NCBI GenBank assembly: GCA_947174805.1
Contig: CAMWKH010000008.1
Coordinates: 32,501-96,500 of the forward strand
Reading direction: 5' to 3'
DNA: 64,000 nt
DNA from: an uncultured Roseburia sp.
GTDB lineage: Bacteria > Bacillota > Clostridia > Lachnospirales > Lachnospiraceae
Below the pieces are notes generated by a model. That model saw only the letters and a program-made list of their open reading frames with translations. It ran no database searches and was not told where the DNA came from. Shown here in pieces: positions 1 through 8,441 of this stretch. The number at the start of each line of letters is the position of its first letter. The stretch's first letter is position 1. The position numbers and the translations under genes were made by a program.

Positions 1-1
1 T

Positions 2-388
2 AACCTTCTCACCAATCCGGTGGAAATCCATGTGGATGAGGAAGGCTGGGTTAAAGGCATGACCTGTATCAGAATGGAACTGGGGGAGCCGGATGAATCC
101 GGACGGCGCTCTCCCGTGGAGATTAAGGGCTCTGAGTTTGACATAGAGTTAGATACGGTGATTATGTCTCTGGGTACTTCACCAAACCCCTTGATTTCAT
201 CCACCACCAAAGGGCTTGACACAAACAGAAGAAAATGTATTGTGGCACAGGAAGAAAGCGGAGCCACATCGAAACCCGGTGTATTTGCCGGAGGGGATGC
301 GGTGACAGGAGCGGCCACAGTCATTCTTGCCATGGGAGCAGGAAAAGCTGCGGCAAAGGGAATACATGAGTATTTGTCAGAAAAATAA
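2..388 (+). CDS. gltA: Glutamate synthase (NADPH) small-subunit-type protein, C-terminal part
   Basis: This is the last ~128 residues of a flavin- and NADPH-binding glutamate synthase subunit, which supplies electrons for making glutamate from glutamine and 2-oxoglutarate. The frame is open to base 2, so the start lies outside the window. The visible part has the family's C-terminal landmarks: 'VIMSLGTSPNP' and the FAD-contact stretch 'GVFAGGDAVTGAATV', followed by the helix 'GAGKAAAKGI'. It ends at TAA 386-388 just before a hairpin terminator and converges on the ABC transporter operon. The symbol follows common usage for the homotetrameric clostridial form. Related FAD/NAD(P) oxidoreductases share these motifs, and the N-terminal iron-sulfur region that would settle the call is not visible. 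Confidence 0.85.
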   Translation, partial: NLLTNPVEIHVDEEGWVKGMTCIRMELGEPDESGRRSPVEIKGSEFDIELDTVIMSLGTSPNPLISSTTKGLDTNRRKCIVAQEESGATSKPGVFAGGDAVTGAATVILAMGAGKAAAKGIHEYLSEK

Positions 389-398
389 ATCTTAATAT

Positions 399-431
399 AA
401 AAAAGGAATCTCCAGGAGAGATTCCTTTTTT
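399..431. terminator. Bidirectional Rho-independent terminator
   Basis: An A-run, the arm GGAATCTC (405-412), a 5-base loop, the arm GAGATTCC (418-425) and six T (426-431). With the A-run on the other side it can end transcripts from both the glutamate synthase gene (plus) and the ABC operon (minus), which converge here. Confidence 0.9.
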
Positions 432-447
432 GTATAGAACACAATAT

Positions 448-1251
448 TCATTCTAAATTTAATTTTTTGTCAGTTAGCCAGTAGCACAAGATATAGAACA
501 CAATACAAAATACAATGACCTCTATGGTGGACACGGAGAATAGCTGCCGGTAAAACGGGATAAAGGAATCACCTGATATATTTTCAGATATGTGGAAAAG
601 TCTGTCCATGGAGAAAAACTGTGTAAAAAACATAGTAAGGGTTCCCAATATCTGAAGAGCAATGTAAAAGACAAAAAATGTACCGATGGATGCCAGTACC
701 CGGTATTGTCTGAAAAGCTGTCCGATGGCCAGGGAGGCATAAATCATAAGAAGCTGCTCTAAGCACCCCAATATAGTGAGAGAGAAACAGGGGAGCAAGA
801 AGGAGAATAAAAGATCTTTGAGGAAAGATATATCACTGTCTATGGCCATTTTTCCCCATTCCTGCCCCATTGCAGTGTAAACCAAAGCGATGATGGATAA
901 AGTTGTAAATACGACAGTGACCGTTACCCAGAACAGGGATACAAACACTTTTGTATTTACAATGCTTCCCGTGGACAGGGGGAGTGTGTGGGTCAAATAT
1001 CCCTGGCTTTGGTACATCGTCTTGTAGAACCGCACCGTAAAATACACATAGACCACAATAAAAATGGCAAAAAGGGTTAAAATGTAAAGTGTCAGGGAGG
1101 CAATGCCAATCAATGCCATAGCAGGGGTTGAGAGAAGACGGCTTCCCAGCATAACCATCCCCAGCAGGGTAAAGGCTAGAATCACAAGATTTAAGGGAAT
1201 CAGAAGTTTTCCCGTTTCTTTAAATTCATGTTTCATATATTTTCCTAACAT
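448..1251 (-). CDS. ABC transporter permease, six predicted membrane helices
   Basis: A 267-residue integral membrane protein, probably the membrane half of an ABC-2-type exporter. About six hydrophobic segments can be read, near residues 15-35, 45-72, 100-127, 145-178, 185-210 and 240-262; the last is followed by a short charged tail 'TDKKLNLE'. It has no nucleotide-binding motif. Its start overlaps the end of the ATPase gene by 7 bases, so the two are translationally coupled, and the GntR/YtrA-type regulator is just upstream. Operons of this layout (Ytr-like) respond to cell-envelope or peptide-antibiotic stress in other Firmicutes. The substrate here is unknown. Confidence 0.75.
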   Translation of the reverse strand: MLGKYMKHEFKETGKLLIPLNLVILAFTLLGMVMLGSRLLSTPAMALIGIASLTLYILTLFAIFIVVYVYFTVRFYKTMYQSQGYLTHTLPLSTGSIVNTKVFVSLFWVTVTVVFTTLSIIALVYTAMGQEWGKMAIDSDISFLKDLLFSFLLPCFSLTILGCLEQLLMIYASLAIGQLFRQYRVLASIGTFFVFYIALQILGTLTMFFTQFFSMDRLFHISENISGDSFIPFYRQLFSVSTIEVIVFCIVFYILCYWLTDKKLNLE

Positions 1252-1943
1252 CTGAACACCTCCCGAAACAGTGCGTCCACAGATTTTCCCTGGCGCCCCC
1301 TGATATCATCCACAGAGGATATCAGGGAAATTTCCCCCTGTTTTAAGAAAATCACCTGGTCTAAAATATTTTCAATATCGGTAATTAAGTGGGTGGAAAT
1401 TAGAATAGTGGCATCCTCCTCATAATTACTTAAAATAATGTCTAAAATATAGTCCCTGGCTGCCGGGTCCACCCCGGCGATGGGCTCGTCTAACACATAG
1501 AGTTTTGCCCGGCGGCTCATCACAAGGATCAGCTGTACTTTTTCCTTTGTGCCCTTTGACATTGTCTTTAACTTATCCCCAGGGTTAATCCGCATTTTAG
1601 AGAGCATATCATATGCCCGGTTTTCGTCAAAATCCTCATAAAAATCCTTAAAGTAGCTGATAATTTCCCGAATCCTCAGGCCGGAATCCAGATACGTGTG
1701 GTCTGGAAGATAGGAGACGATTTTTTTGCTCTCCACCCCCACAGGGTTCTGGTTGATATAAAGTTCTCCCTGGGTAGGAGTCAAAAGTCCGTTGATTAGC
1801 TTTATCAAAGTCGTTTTCCCGCTTCCGTTGGGACCTAAAAGTCCTACAATGTGGCCGCTCTCAATGGCCAGATTCACATTGCGCAGGGCGGGCTTTCCGC
1901 TGTAGGATTTACACAGGCCTTTACATTCTAATAATGTACTCAT
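1245..1943 (-). CDS. ABC transporter ATP-binding protein (YtrB-like)
   Basis: A 232-residue ATPase that would power the neighbouring permease. Walker A is 'GPNGSGKTT' near residue 38, the signature loop is the divergent 'MSKGTKEK', Walker B is 'KLYVLDEPIAGVDP' and the switch histidine is in 'ILISTHL'. A signature of the form SKGxxxK rather than LSGGQ is common in exporters of the YtrB/EcsA kind. The start overlaps the stop of the GntR gene (ATGA, 4 bases) and the stop overlaps the permease start, giving a compact three-gene operon. It could be an exporter of toxic peptides or lipid intermediates; the sequence does not decide. Confidence 0.85.
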   Translation of the reverse strand: MSTLLECKGLCKSYSGKPALRNVNLAIESGHIVGLLGPNGSGKTTLIKLINGLLTPTQGELYINQNPVGVESKKIVSYLPDHTYLDSGLRIREIISYFKDFYEDFDENRAYDMLSKMRINPGDKLKTMSKGTKEKVQLILVMSRRAKLYVLDEPIAGVDPAARDYILDIILSNYEEDATILISTHLITDIENILDQVIFLKQGEISLISSVDDIRGRQGKSVDALFREVFRC

Positions 1944-2314
1944 GCTTCCTTTTCCCCCTTCAAAATTTCTGTCAACAGAGCTGCCGTTTCCTCTCTGCTG
2001 ATTCCTAAACTTTCCATGCTTTTTAAAAATTCCTGTATTTTCTCCTGGGCCATATGGGATTTTAACTCTTGTATCATGGCAATGTCCTCCGTAATATATC
2101 TTCCGCTGGTCCGTTTGGCAAATACCAGCCCTGTTTTTTCCAGTTCCGAGAGGGCTTTCTGCATTGTGTTGGGGTTTACGGCGGCCTGGGCAGCCAAATC
2201 TCTTACAGAGGGAAGCTTTTCTCCCGGGGCATATTTCCCTGATATAATGTTTTGGGAAATAATCTCCATAATCTGGGAAAAAATAGGGCGGTCAGTAGTC
2301 AGATTCCATGACAT
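1940..2314 (-). CDS. GntR family (YtrA subfamily) transcriptional regulator
   Basis: A short 124-residue repressor. The N-terminal winged helix covers roughly residues 5-70, with 'GEKLPSVRDLAAQAAVNPNT' as the helix-turn-helix and 'KTGLVFAKRTSGRYIT' as the wing. The C-terminal ~50 residues are a small helical dimerisation part; there is no large effector domain, which is typical of the YtrA subfamily. An upstream in-frame ATG exists at 2338, but AGAGGTGAT lies directly before ATG 2314 ('MSWNLTTDRP'), so that start was chosen. It precedes its ABC transporter in one operon. A palindrome overlapping the -10 element suggests autoregulation. Confidence 0.88.
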   Translation of the reverse strand: MSWNLTTDRPIFSQIMEIISQNIISGKYAPGEKLPSVRDLAAQAAVNPNTMQKALSELEKTGLVFAKRTSGRYITEDIAMIQELKSHMAQEKIQEFLKSMESLGISREETAALLTEILKGEKEA

Positions 2315-2341
2315 TTCATCACCTCTTTCCATTTTCACTAC

Positions 2342-2361
2342 TGTATTAGATTAATAATACA
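2342..2361. promoter_or_regulatory. Candidate operator palindrome of the GntR/YtrA regulator
   Basis: TGTATTA (2342-2348) and TAATACA (2355-2361) form a perfect 7-base inverted repeat with a 6-base spacer. It sits between the promoter and the start of the GntR gene and overlaps the -10 element, where an autorepressor would be expected to bind. Confidence 0.55.
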
Positions 2362-2387
2362 ATATCATATACAAAAAGAAATGGCAA
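2359..2387 (-). promoter_or_regulatory. Candidate promoter of the GntR-ABC operon
   Basis: On the minus strand TTGCCA (2387-2382) is followed after 17 bases by TATTGT (2364-2359). This is a plausible sigma-A-type promoter about 45 bases before the GntR start. Confidence 0.4.
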
Positions 2388-2393
2388 GTATTT

Positions 2394-3488
2394 TTACTGA
2401 TTTTCTAGCAGGCAGTGGGAGAGCCTGTCGTTATCCTCCGGCATCATAAAGCAGAAGCGGATATATTTCTGGTCCAAAAATGGGAAAGTGGAGCAGTCTC
2501 GAATCATCATTCCCCGGCGGATGGCACGGTCAAAGAGATCCTGGGAGGTAAGGTTTCCTTTTACAATTTTGGCCAGAAGGAAATTTGCGCTGGGGGGATA
2601 CACTTTAAAGATGCCGCTGTCTGAAAATTTCTGATAGATCCTTTTCCGCTCCCCAAGAATTAAATCCCTGGTCTTTTCAATATAATTTTGGTCCGTAAAC
2701 ATTAATTCCCCTGCGATGACGGCCAAAGAGTTTATCGTCCAGGGATTTTTCCTGGTGTTTATGGACTTGATTAAATCATGGTTTCCCGTTACGGCGTAGC
2801 CTAAGCGCAGTCCCGGTGCCGCAAAAAATTTGGCGGTTCCCCTCAGGATGATAATATTGTTGTAGTAGTTTGTGAGAGGGATGGAGGTGGTTTCCCTGAC
2901 ATTGTCTGCAAACTCCACGTAAGTCTCATCCACCATCACAAAAATGTCATACTGTTTACAGATGTCTAAAATCCGGCGCATTTCCTGGCGGGAAATAGCA
3001 GAGGAGGTGGGATTGTTGGGGTTGCAGATAACAAGAAGGTCTATGCTCTCGTTTAAGTGTTCCTTAAAATCTTCAAAATCCAGCTTGAAGTCGTCTTTCT
3101 CTTTTAAGGGATAGTAGTGGGTGGTGCCGCCTCCCAGAAAGATTTCCCGTTCATATTCCGAGTATGTGGGGCCGATAATCAGTGCCTTTTTTGGGTGTTC
3201 AATCTGGATAAAAAGAGAAATCAGCTCTGTTGAGCCGTTTCCAACAATAATATTCTCTGTCTCCGAGTGGACATAATTGGCAATACAGGTGCGCAGCGAG
3301 GTGTATTCCCTGTCGGGGTAGACGGTGATGGCATCTAAATGGTGGGACAGGGCCTGTTTTAAATTGGGGGAGATGCCAAGGGGATTTACATTGGCGGAAA
3401 AACTCACAATGCTCTCCTTTGGGATATTGTAAACTTCCTCAATTTTTTCCAAATCGCTTCCGTGAAAATGGTCTTTGTGCTTAATCAT
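2394..3488 (-). CDS. PLP-dependent aminotransferase, HisC/CobD-like
   Basis: A 364-residue fold-type I aminotransferase. It opens with 'SANVNPLGISP', has the cofactor-contact 'NPNNPTS', the 'MVDETYVEF' aspartate stretch and the Schiff-base lysine in 'RGTAKFFAAPGLRLGY'. This pattern fits histidinol-phosphate aminotransferase and the related threonine-phosphate decarboxylase CobD; the 'SANVNPLG' opening leans to CobD. No histidine or cobalamin gene is nearby, so the substrate cannot be assigned. The start at 3488 has GAGGTAACGAAAT before the ATG. It lies 79 bases upstream of the GntR gene on the same strand with no obvious terminator between, so read-through is possible. Confidence 0.75.
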   Translation of the reverse strand: MIKHKDHFHGSDLEKIEEVYNIPKESIVSFSANVNPLGISPNLKQALSHHLDAITVYPDREYTSLRTCIANYVHSETENIIVGNGSTELISLFIQIEHPKKALIIGPTYSEYEREIFLGGGTTHYYPLKEKDDFKLDFEDFKEHLNESIDLLVICNPNNPTSSAISRQEMRRILDICKQYDIFVMVDETYVEFADNVRETTSIPLTNYYNNIIILRGTAKFFAAPGLRLGYAVTGNHDLIKSINTRKNPWTINSLAVIAGELMFTDQNYIEKTRDLILGERKRIYQKFSDSGIFKVYPPSANFLLAKIVKGNLTSQDLFDRAIRRGMMIRDCSTFPFLDQKYIRFCFMMPEDNDRLSHCLLENQ

Positions 3489-3516
3489 ATTTCGTTACCT
3501 CGTTTCTGTAGGATGG

Positions 3517-3543
3517 AACAGTTGGACATAGGGCCGAACTGTT
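3517..3543. repeat. Inverted repeat in the divergent promoter region
   Basis: AACAGTT (3517-3523) and AACTGTT (3537-3543) are perfect 7-base arms around a 13-base spacer. The repeat ends 9 bases upstream of the -35 element of the unknown-function cluster, and lies between it and the divergently transcribed aminotransferase gene. It may be a regulator site for either direction. Confidence 0.4.
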
Positions 3544-3552
3544 GTAAATATA

Positions 3553-3581
3553 TTGAATTTGTAGTATAAATAGTTTATAAT
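3553..3581 (+). promoter_or_regulatory. Strong candidate promoter of the DUF5717 cluster
   Basis: TTGAAT (3553-3558), a 17-base spacer and TATAAT (3576-3581) inside very AT-rich DNA. The predicted transcript starts about 35 bases before the GTG at 3624. Confidence 0.7.
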
Positions 3582-3623
3582 TTATAATTATTATAATCAT
3601 AATCAGTGAAAAAGCAATAGAAA

Positions 3624-6600
3624 GTGAAAATGGGTGGCATCTTGCGAAAAAGGATTGACGAGCTTGCCAGAGGCAGGTTTTCCTGGGCAGAACCGATGAT
3701 GGCATTTTCCACAGACCGAATAGAGCTTCAGGTTTTAGAGGGAAGAACCTGTCAGGGAGAGTTTGAGATGAGAAGTGAGAATTCCCTTCCCCTCAGGGGA
3801 AGGGTGTATTCCTCCAATTCCAGAATGGAATGCCTCACTCCCCAGTTTGAGGGAGAATCCGTTCGGATAAAATATGAATTCCACAGTGAAGGTTTAATGG
3901 AAGGGGATATTCAAAAAGGGGATTTTTTTATTGTCTTGAACCAGGCAGAATATAACCTTTCTTTTGTTGTGACCATTTTGCGGCTCTATGCGGACACCTC
4001 CATGGGGCCTGTGAGAAATCTCCGTGATTTTACCGCCTTAGCCCAGGAAAACTGGGAGGAGGCCAAAAAAGTTTTTTATTCCTCCTGTTTTAAAAATATC
4101 CTGGGGGAAAAAGCGGGGAACCGAAGTTTTCTCTATCAGGGCCTTTCCAAGGGCAGGCCAAGTGACCTGAATCTGGAAGAATTTCTCCTGGCATGTAACT
4201 TAAAGGAGAAGGCGGTTTGTACCTGTGATACCAAGGAGGCCTTCTACTATGAAGTCTCGGAGGACTTGAAGTATCAGTTCCAGCTCACAAGAAACACCTG
4301 GGGGTATCTGGAATTTACCGTGAAAAGCGATGGAGCTTTTCTTCAGCCGGAAAAAAGCAGAATCACTTCCCAGGATTTTGTGGGGAGTATGTGTACTGTA
4401 AATTACTATATTGTGCCAAAGGAGATGCATCCCGGAAAAAATTATGCCACTCTGATTCTTGAGAGTGTAAGCCAGCGGATTGCCGTAAACATCTGTGCCT
4501 CACGGAAACCCAAGGAAGTTTCAGGAAGCGGGCGGCTAAGGGAGATCAAAGAGAGCCATGTAAAACTTATGAATCTTTACACGGATTACCGGCTGAAAAA
4601 AATTGTCACAGGAAAGTGGGCGAAGGCTTCCGTGAGCCTGTTAGATGAACTGGTGGTGAAAAGGCCGAAGGAGCCGTGGTATGGGCTTATGAAGGCCCAG
4701 ATCTATTTCTTAAACGGCCAGAGACAGGAGACGGAATGGATTTTAAGTGAATTTAAAAGGGAGTGGAAGGATAAAACCAGCCCCCAGTGGGGGTATTATC
4801 TCTATATCTGCACTTTGATGGAGCGGGAAGAAGTCTATGTGGACAAAGTGACTGTGGAGATTGAGAAGATTTTTTTAAAGCACAGGGAAAATCCCATACT
4901 GTTCTGGTGTCTTATGTTTTTAGAAAAAGAGTACACAAAAGATGATTTCCGTAAGTTAAAGTCCCTGGAACGCCGTATCGGGGAGGGTTTTAAGAGCCCT
5001 TTCCTGTATGTGGAAAGTTTCTGCCTTTTGCAAAAAGACCCGCTGCTTTTTAGCCGCATGGGGGAATTTGAGTTAGAGGTACTAAACTGGGGAAGGAAGA
5101 ATAAAGTTTTAAACCGGGAGATTGCCCGGCAGATTCTTAAAATATTTCCCGAGAGGATGGGGTTTAAAAACACTGTATTCCTGCTTTTACAGGAATGTTA
5201 TGATATGCTGGGGGACGATGAGGCTTTGTCAGCGGTGTGCAGCTACCTGATTAAAAATCAAAAGTACGGCAGGCACTATTTTCCCTGGTATGAAAAAGGG
5301 GTGTTGGGGAAACTGCGGATGACAGGGCTCTATGAGGCGTATCTTTTATCTATGGACGATAGGACCGTAATGGAAGTGCCCAAGATTATTTTAATGTATT
5401 TTAAATATAACAGCCAGTTAGATTACCGGAAAAAAGCAGTATTGTATGTAAACCTTATCGCAAACCAAAAGATAAGGCCGGAGGAGTTTCAGCAGTACCG
5501 ACAGTCCATGGAAGTTTTTGCCTATGAGCAGATGGAGCTTTCCCATATGGACGATAATTTGGCTGTGATTTACAACGAGGTGGTCAGGGAGGGGGTTCAT
5601 TCCCCGAAATTGGCGGAAGTCCTCTCCAATGTTATGTTTGTCCACAAACTTACCTGCCTGGATTCCCATGCCCTGAGGGTTATTGTCACAGACAGCGCCG
5701 TGAAGGGCCAGCAGGTGGTTCCCCTGACAGGGGGAACGGCTTATTTTACCCTGTACTCCAACGATTATTCCATTTTTATAGAGGATTCCAGGGGGAACAG
5801 GTACAGCGGGAGCATTTCCTATCAGTTGGAAAAGCTTATGTATCCGGGGAAATATTTAAGGGATTGTATGAGGTGCGCCCCCCAGAAACTTCCCTATCTC
5901 CTGTACTACTTTTCCAGCCGGAAAGCGGTGCGTTATTTTGAGGAGAAAGACCTGGATTATTTCCGCCTGGTGATGGGGGCAGAGGAGGTTTCCGATTCTT
6001 ATCACGCATGGGTGGGGGCAAAGATGATCCGGCTTCTCCACACCATGGGAAATACAGGGGAGATCACACGCTGTCTGGAAAAAATCGATTATGGAAGACT
6101 TCCCAGGGAGGACAGGGAGTGTATTGCAGAAACCTTAATCAGCCATAAAATGTATGAACAGGCGTATAACCTTTTGGTTGTCTACGGCAGGGAAGCCTGC
6201 TGTAGTTTGCACTGGGGGGAATGTATCTCCCACCAAATCAGAGAGATAAAGTTCGGGGAGAACGAGATGCTGTTAAGATTTGCCGCAGAGCTTTTTTTCC
6301 AGGACGTGAGAGAACCAGTGATTACGGAATATCTGGCCAGGTACTATGAAGGTTCCACAAAGAATATGGAGTTGGTGTGGAGAGGGGCCAGGGAACTGGG
6401 AATAGACACAGGGGAGCTTGAGGAGCGGATTTTAGTCCAGATGCTTTACACCACAGAGTTTGTGGATTCCTGCTCCGATATCTATAATAGTTACGAGGCC
6501 GGGGGGAATAAAAAAGTAAAAAAGGCATACCTGAATTATTTTTCCTACACGAATTTTATTAAGGATATGGTGCCCCCGGGAGATCTCTTTGCAAAACTGA

Positions 6601-7181
6601 TGGAGCAGATGAAAAAAGAGGGGGAACTTCCCATGGTGTGTGAGCTCGCCCTGCTGCGCCACTTGGCGGAGGGAGGCGCTTCGGGGGAAGAGGAGGAAGA
6701 GATGATGGAAGCCATACTGCAAAAGTATGTGTATCAGGGAATTTCCTTCGCCTTTTTCGGGAACTTAAAGGGGAAAATGAAACAGAAGTACCAGCTTTTT
6801 GATAAATATTTTCTGGAATACCGCAGCAGTCCCGGAAAAAAAGTCCAGATGCGTTATAAATCCCGGGAAAATCAGGATGTCTATGTGACGGAAGAGATGA
6901 CGGAGATGTATGAGGGGATTTATGTAAAAGAGTTTATACTGTTTTTTGGGGAGAGCATCCAGTATTATATTTCTGAGAAACAGGACGGGGAGATGGTCGT
7001 CACGGAAAGCGGCACGATTTCCGGGGAGAAAACGGACAATTTTATGGAGGAGGGCCGCTACGGAAGATTAAACGAGCTGTTTTATCTCAGAGAGCAGGGA
7101 AGTACCAAGGGACTGGCACAAAAGATGCAGCGCTACAGAAACCTTTTGGAGAGGACAGAGGAAACTTTTACGATACTATAA
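3624..7181 (+). CDS. Very large DUF5717-like protein of unknown function
   Basis: A 1185-residue protein with no signal peptide and no membrane segment that I can see, so probably cytoplasmic. I recognise it from memory as DUF5717-like, a family I associate with Lachnospiraceae; no function is known to me. Residues ~1-290 look beta-rich, with alternating hydrophobic strands and two sandwich-like parts. From ~310 onward it is mostly helical with TPR-like pairs ('KLMNLYTDYRLKKIVTGKWA', 'EPWYGLMKAQIYFLNGQ'). A second beta-rich part follows near 690-740, then more helices. The start is uncertain: TAG at 3618 closes the frame, GTG 3624 and ATG 3630 are available, and neither has a clear ribosome site. 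It heads a four-gene set with an actin/Hsp70-like protein. Confidence 0.7.
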   Translation: MKMGGILRKRIDELARGRFSWAEPMMAFSTDRIELQVLEGRTCQGEFEMRSENSLPLRGRVYSSNSRMECLTPQFEGESVRIKYEFHSEGLMEGDIQKGDFFIVLNQAEYNLSFVVTILRLYADTSMGPVRNLRDFTALAQENWEEAKKVFYSSCFKNILGEKAGNRSFLYQGLSKGRPSDLNLEEFLLACNLKEKAVCTCDTKEAFYYEVSEDLKYQFQLTRNTWGYLEFTVKSDGAFLQPEKSRITSQDFVGSMCTVNYYIVPKEMHPGKNYATLILESVSQRIAVNICASRKPKEVSGSGRLREIKESHVKLMNLYTDYRLKKIVTGKWAKASVSLLDELVVKRPKEPWYGLMKAQIYFLNGQRQETEWILSEFKREWKDKTSPQWGYYLYICTLMEREEVYVDKVTVEIEKIFLKHRENPILFWCLMFLEKEYTKDDFRKLKSLERRIGEGFKSPFLYVESFCLLQKDPLLFSRMGEFELEVLNWGRKNKVLNREIARQILKIFPERMGFKNTVFLLLQECYDMLGDDEALSAVCSYLIKNQKYGRHYFPWYEKGVLGKLRMTGLYEAYLLSMDDRTVMEVPKIILMYFKYNSQLDYRKKAVLYVNLIANQKIRPEEFQQYRQSMEVFAYEQMELSHMDDNLAVIYNEVVREGVHSPKLAEVLSNVMFVHKLTCLDSHALRVIVTDSAVKGQQVVPLTGGTAYFTLYSNDYSIFIEDSRGNRYSGSISYQLEKLMYPGKYLRDCMRCAPQKLPYLLYYFSSRKAVRYFEEKDLDYFRLVMGAEEVSDSYHAWVGAKMIRLLHTMGNTGEITRCLEKIDYGRLPREDRECIAETLISHKMYEQAYNLLVVYGREACCSLHWGECISHQIREIKFGENEMLLRFAAELFFQDVREPVITEYLARYYEGSTKNMELVWRGARELGIDTGELEERILVQMLYTTEFVDSCSDIYNSYEAGGNKKVKKAYLNYFSYTNFIKDMVPPGDLFAKLMEQMKKEGELPMVCELALLRHLAEGGASGEEEEEMMEAILQKYVYQGISFAFFGNLKGKMKQKYQLFDKYFLEYRSSPGKKVQMRYKSRENQDVYVTEEMTEMYEGIYVKEFILFFGESIQYYISEKQDGEMVVTESGTISGEKTDNFMEEGRYGRLNELFYLREQGSTKGLAQKMQRYRNLLERTEETFTIL

Positions 7182-7198
7182 AGTAAGCCGGAGAGATG

Positions 7199-8422
7199 AT
7201 GCAGATGGGAAGAACAATAGGAATAGATTTAAGTGAAAAATATGCGATGGTGAGTTATTATATGGAAGGTATGTCTGAGCCGGCTACTTTTAGCATGGTG
7301 ACAGGCTCACAGGTGTACCAGATTCCTACCTGCATCTGCAAGAGGAAAGGGATGGAACAGTGGCTTTACGGGGAGGACGCCAGGAAATATGCCCTATCCA
7401 ACGGTACGGTGTGTGTGGAGAATCTTTTTAAAAAAGCCCTCACCGGGGAACAGGTGGAGTTGGAGGGAAGGATTTATGACACGGCGAAGCTTTTTTTTCT
7501 GTACTTAAGGAGACTGATATCCTTCCCCTTGCAGGCAGGGGGATTGAAGGAGAGCGACAGGCTGGCCATTGTCACGGAGCATATGAACCAGGAGATACGA
7601 AAGCTGATTTTGCTCTTTGGGGAATATATGGACATATCCCCCAAGCGTTTTACCCTTTTGGACTACAGGGAAAGTTTTTATTACTATGCCCTAAGCCAGC
7701 CGGAAGAGCTTTGCCAGCACGGGGTGGCACTTTACTTTTACGGGGGAGGAAAACTGAAATTCTGGCATCTGACCCGGGATAAAAGAACGCTTCCCCAGGT
7801 GGTGTCCATAGAGGAAAAAAACTATCATTCCATAGCGGGAAACAAGGACGGAGCTTTTTGCCAGATTGCGGAATCCACCCTGGGAGGGAAAATCATCTCT
7901 TCGGTATACCTAATCGGGGACGGATTTGACGGGGACTGGATGAAGCGTTCCCTCGCCGTTGTGTGCAGGGGAAAGCGGGCCTTTATGGGGAAAAATTTAT
8001 TTAGCAAGGGTGCCTGTTACGGCGCTTCTGTAAAGACGGATTCCTCCTGGAAATATGTGTACCTGGGGGACAATGAAATCCGCATGAATATTAGCCTAAA
8101 GGTGCTGCACAGGGGGAAAAGCCAGTTTTTCACCCTGATTACAGCGGGGGAGAGCTGGTATGAGGAAACCGGGGAGTGTGAAGTGATTTTGGGAAAGGAT
8201 GCATGCCTGGACTTTTATCTGCAGCCGCCGGACTCCAGGGACACAGCCGTGCGCCGTCTGGAGTTAAACGACCTTCCGGAGCGGGAGGAGAGGACTACTA
8301 GGCTTCGGATTTTAGCGGAGCCTGTGGCCAGGAATAAAGTAAAGCTTACCATTAAGGATATGGGATTTGGGGAGATTGTAAAAAGTTCTGAGAAAACCTG
8401 GGAGTATGTGATGACATTTTAA
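7199..8422 (+). CDS. Actin/Hsp70-fold ATPase-like protein (DUF5716-like)
   Basis: A ~407-residue protein that looks like a member of the actin-Hsp70 superfamily. The first phosphate-loop equivalent is 'RTIGIDLSEKYAMVSYY' and the later nucleotide-contact region is 'VYLIGDGFDGDWMKRSLAV', with 'FMGKNLFSKGACYGA' behind it. A beta-rich C-terminal part (about 270-407) replaces the Hsp70 substrate domain. Three ATGs (7196, 7199, 7205) are possible; GGAG at 7190-7193 is best spaced for 7199. It follows the giant DUF5717-like gene by 17 bases and is followed after 19 bases by the helical-repeat gene. ATP binding is inferred from fold likeness; the DUF5716 name is from memory. Confidence 0.68.
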   Translation: MQMGRTIGIDLSEKYAMVSYYMEGMSEPATFSMVTGSQVYQIPTCICKRKGMEQWLYGEDARKYALSNGTVCVENLFKKALTGEQVELEGRIYDTAKLFFLYLRRLISFPLQAGGLKESDRLAIVTEHMNQEIRKLILLFGEYMDISPKRFTLLDYRESFYYYALSQPEELCQHGVALYFYGGGKLKFWHLTRDKRTLPQVVSIEEKNYHSIAGNKDGAFCQIAESTLGGKIISSVYLIGDGFDGDWMKRSLAVVCRGKRAFMGKNLFSKGACYGASVKTDSSWKYVYLGDNEIRMNISLKVLHRGKSQFFTLITAGESWYEETGECEVILGKDACLDFYLQPPDSRDTAVRRLELNDLPEREERTTRLRILAEPVARNKVKLTIKDMGFGEIVKSSEKTWEYVMTF

Positions 8423-8441
8423 GGAAGGATAGGAGGAATCT

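Noticed and set aside
3481..3705. A 74-codon minus-strand open frame across the divergent promoter region
   Set aside because: It overlaps the starts of both flanking genes and the strong plus-strand promoter; the translation is low-complexity Ile/Tyr/Asn from AT-rich DNA.
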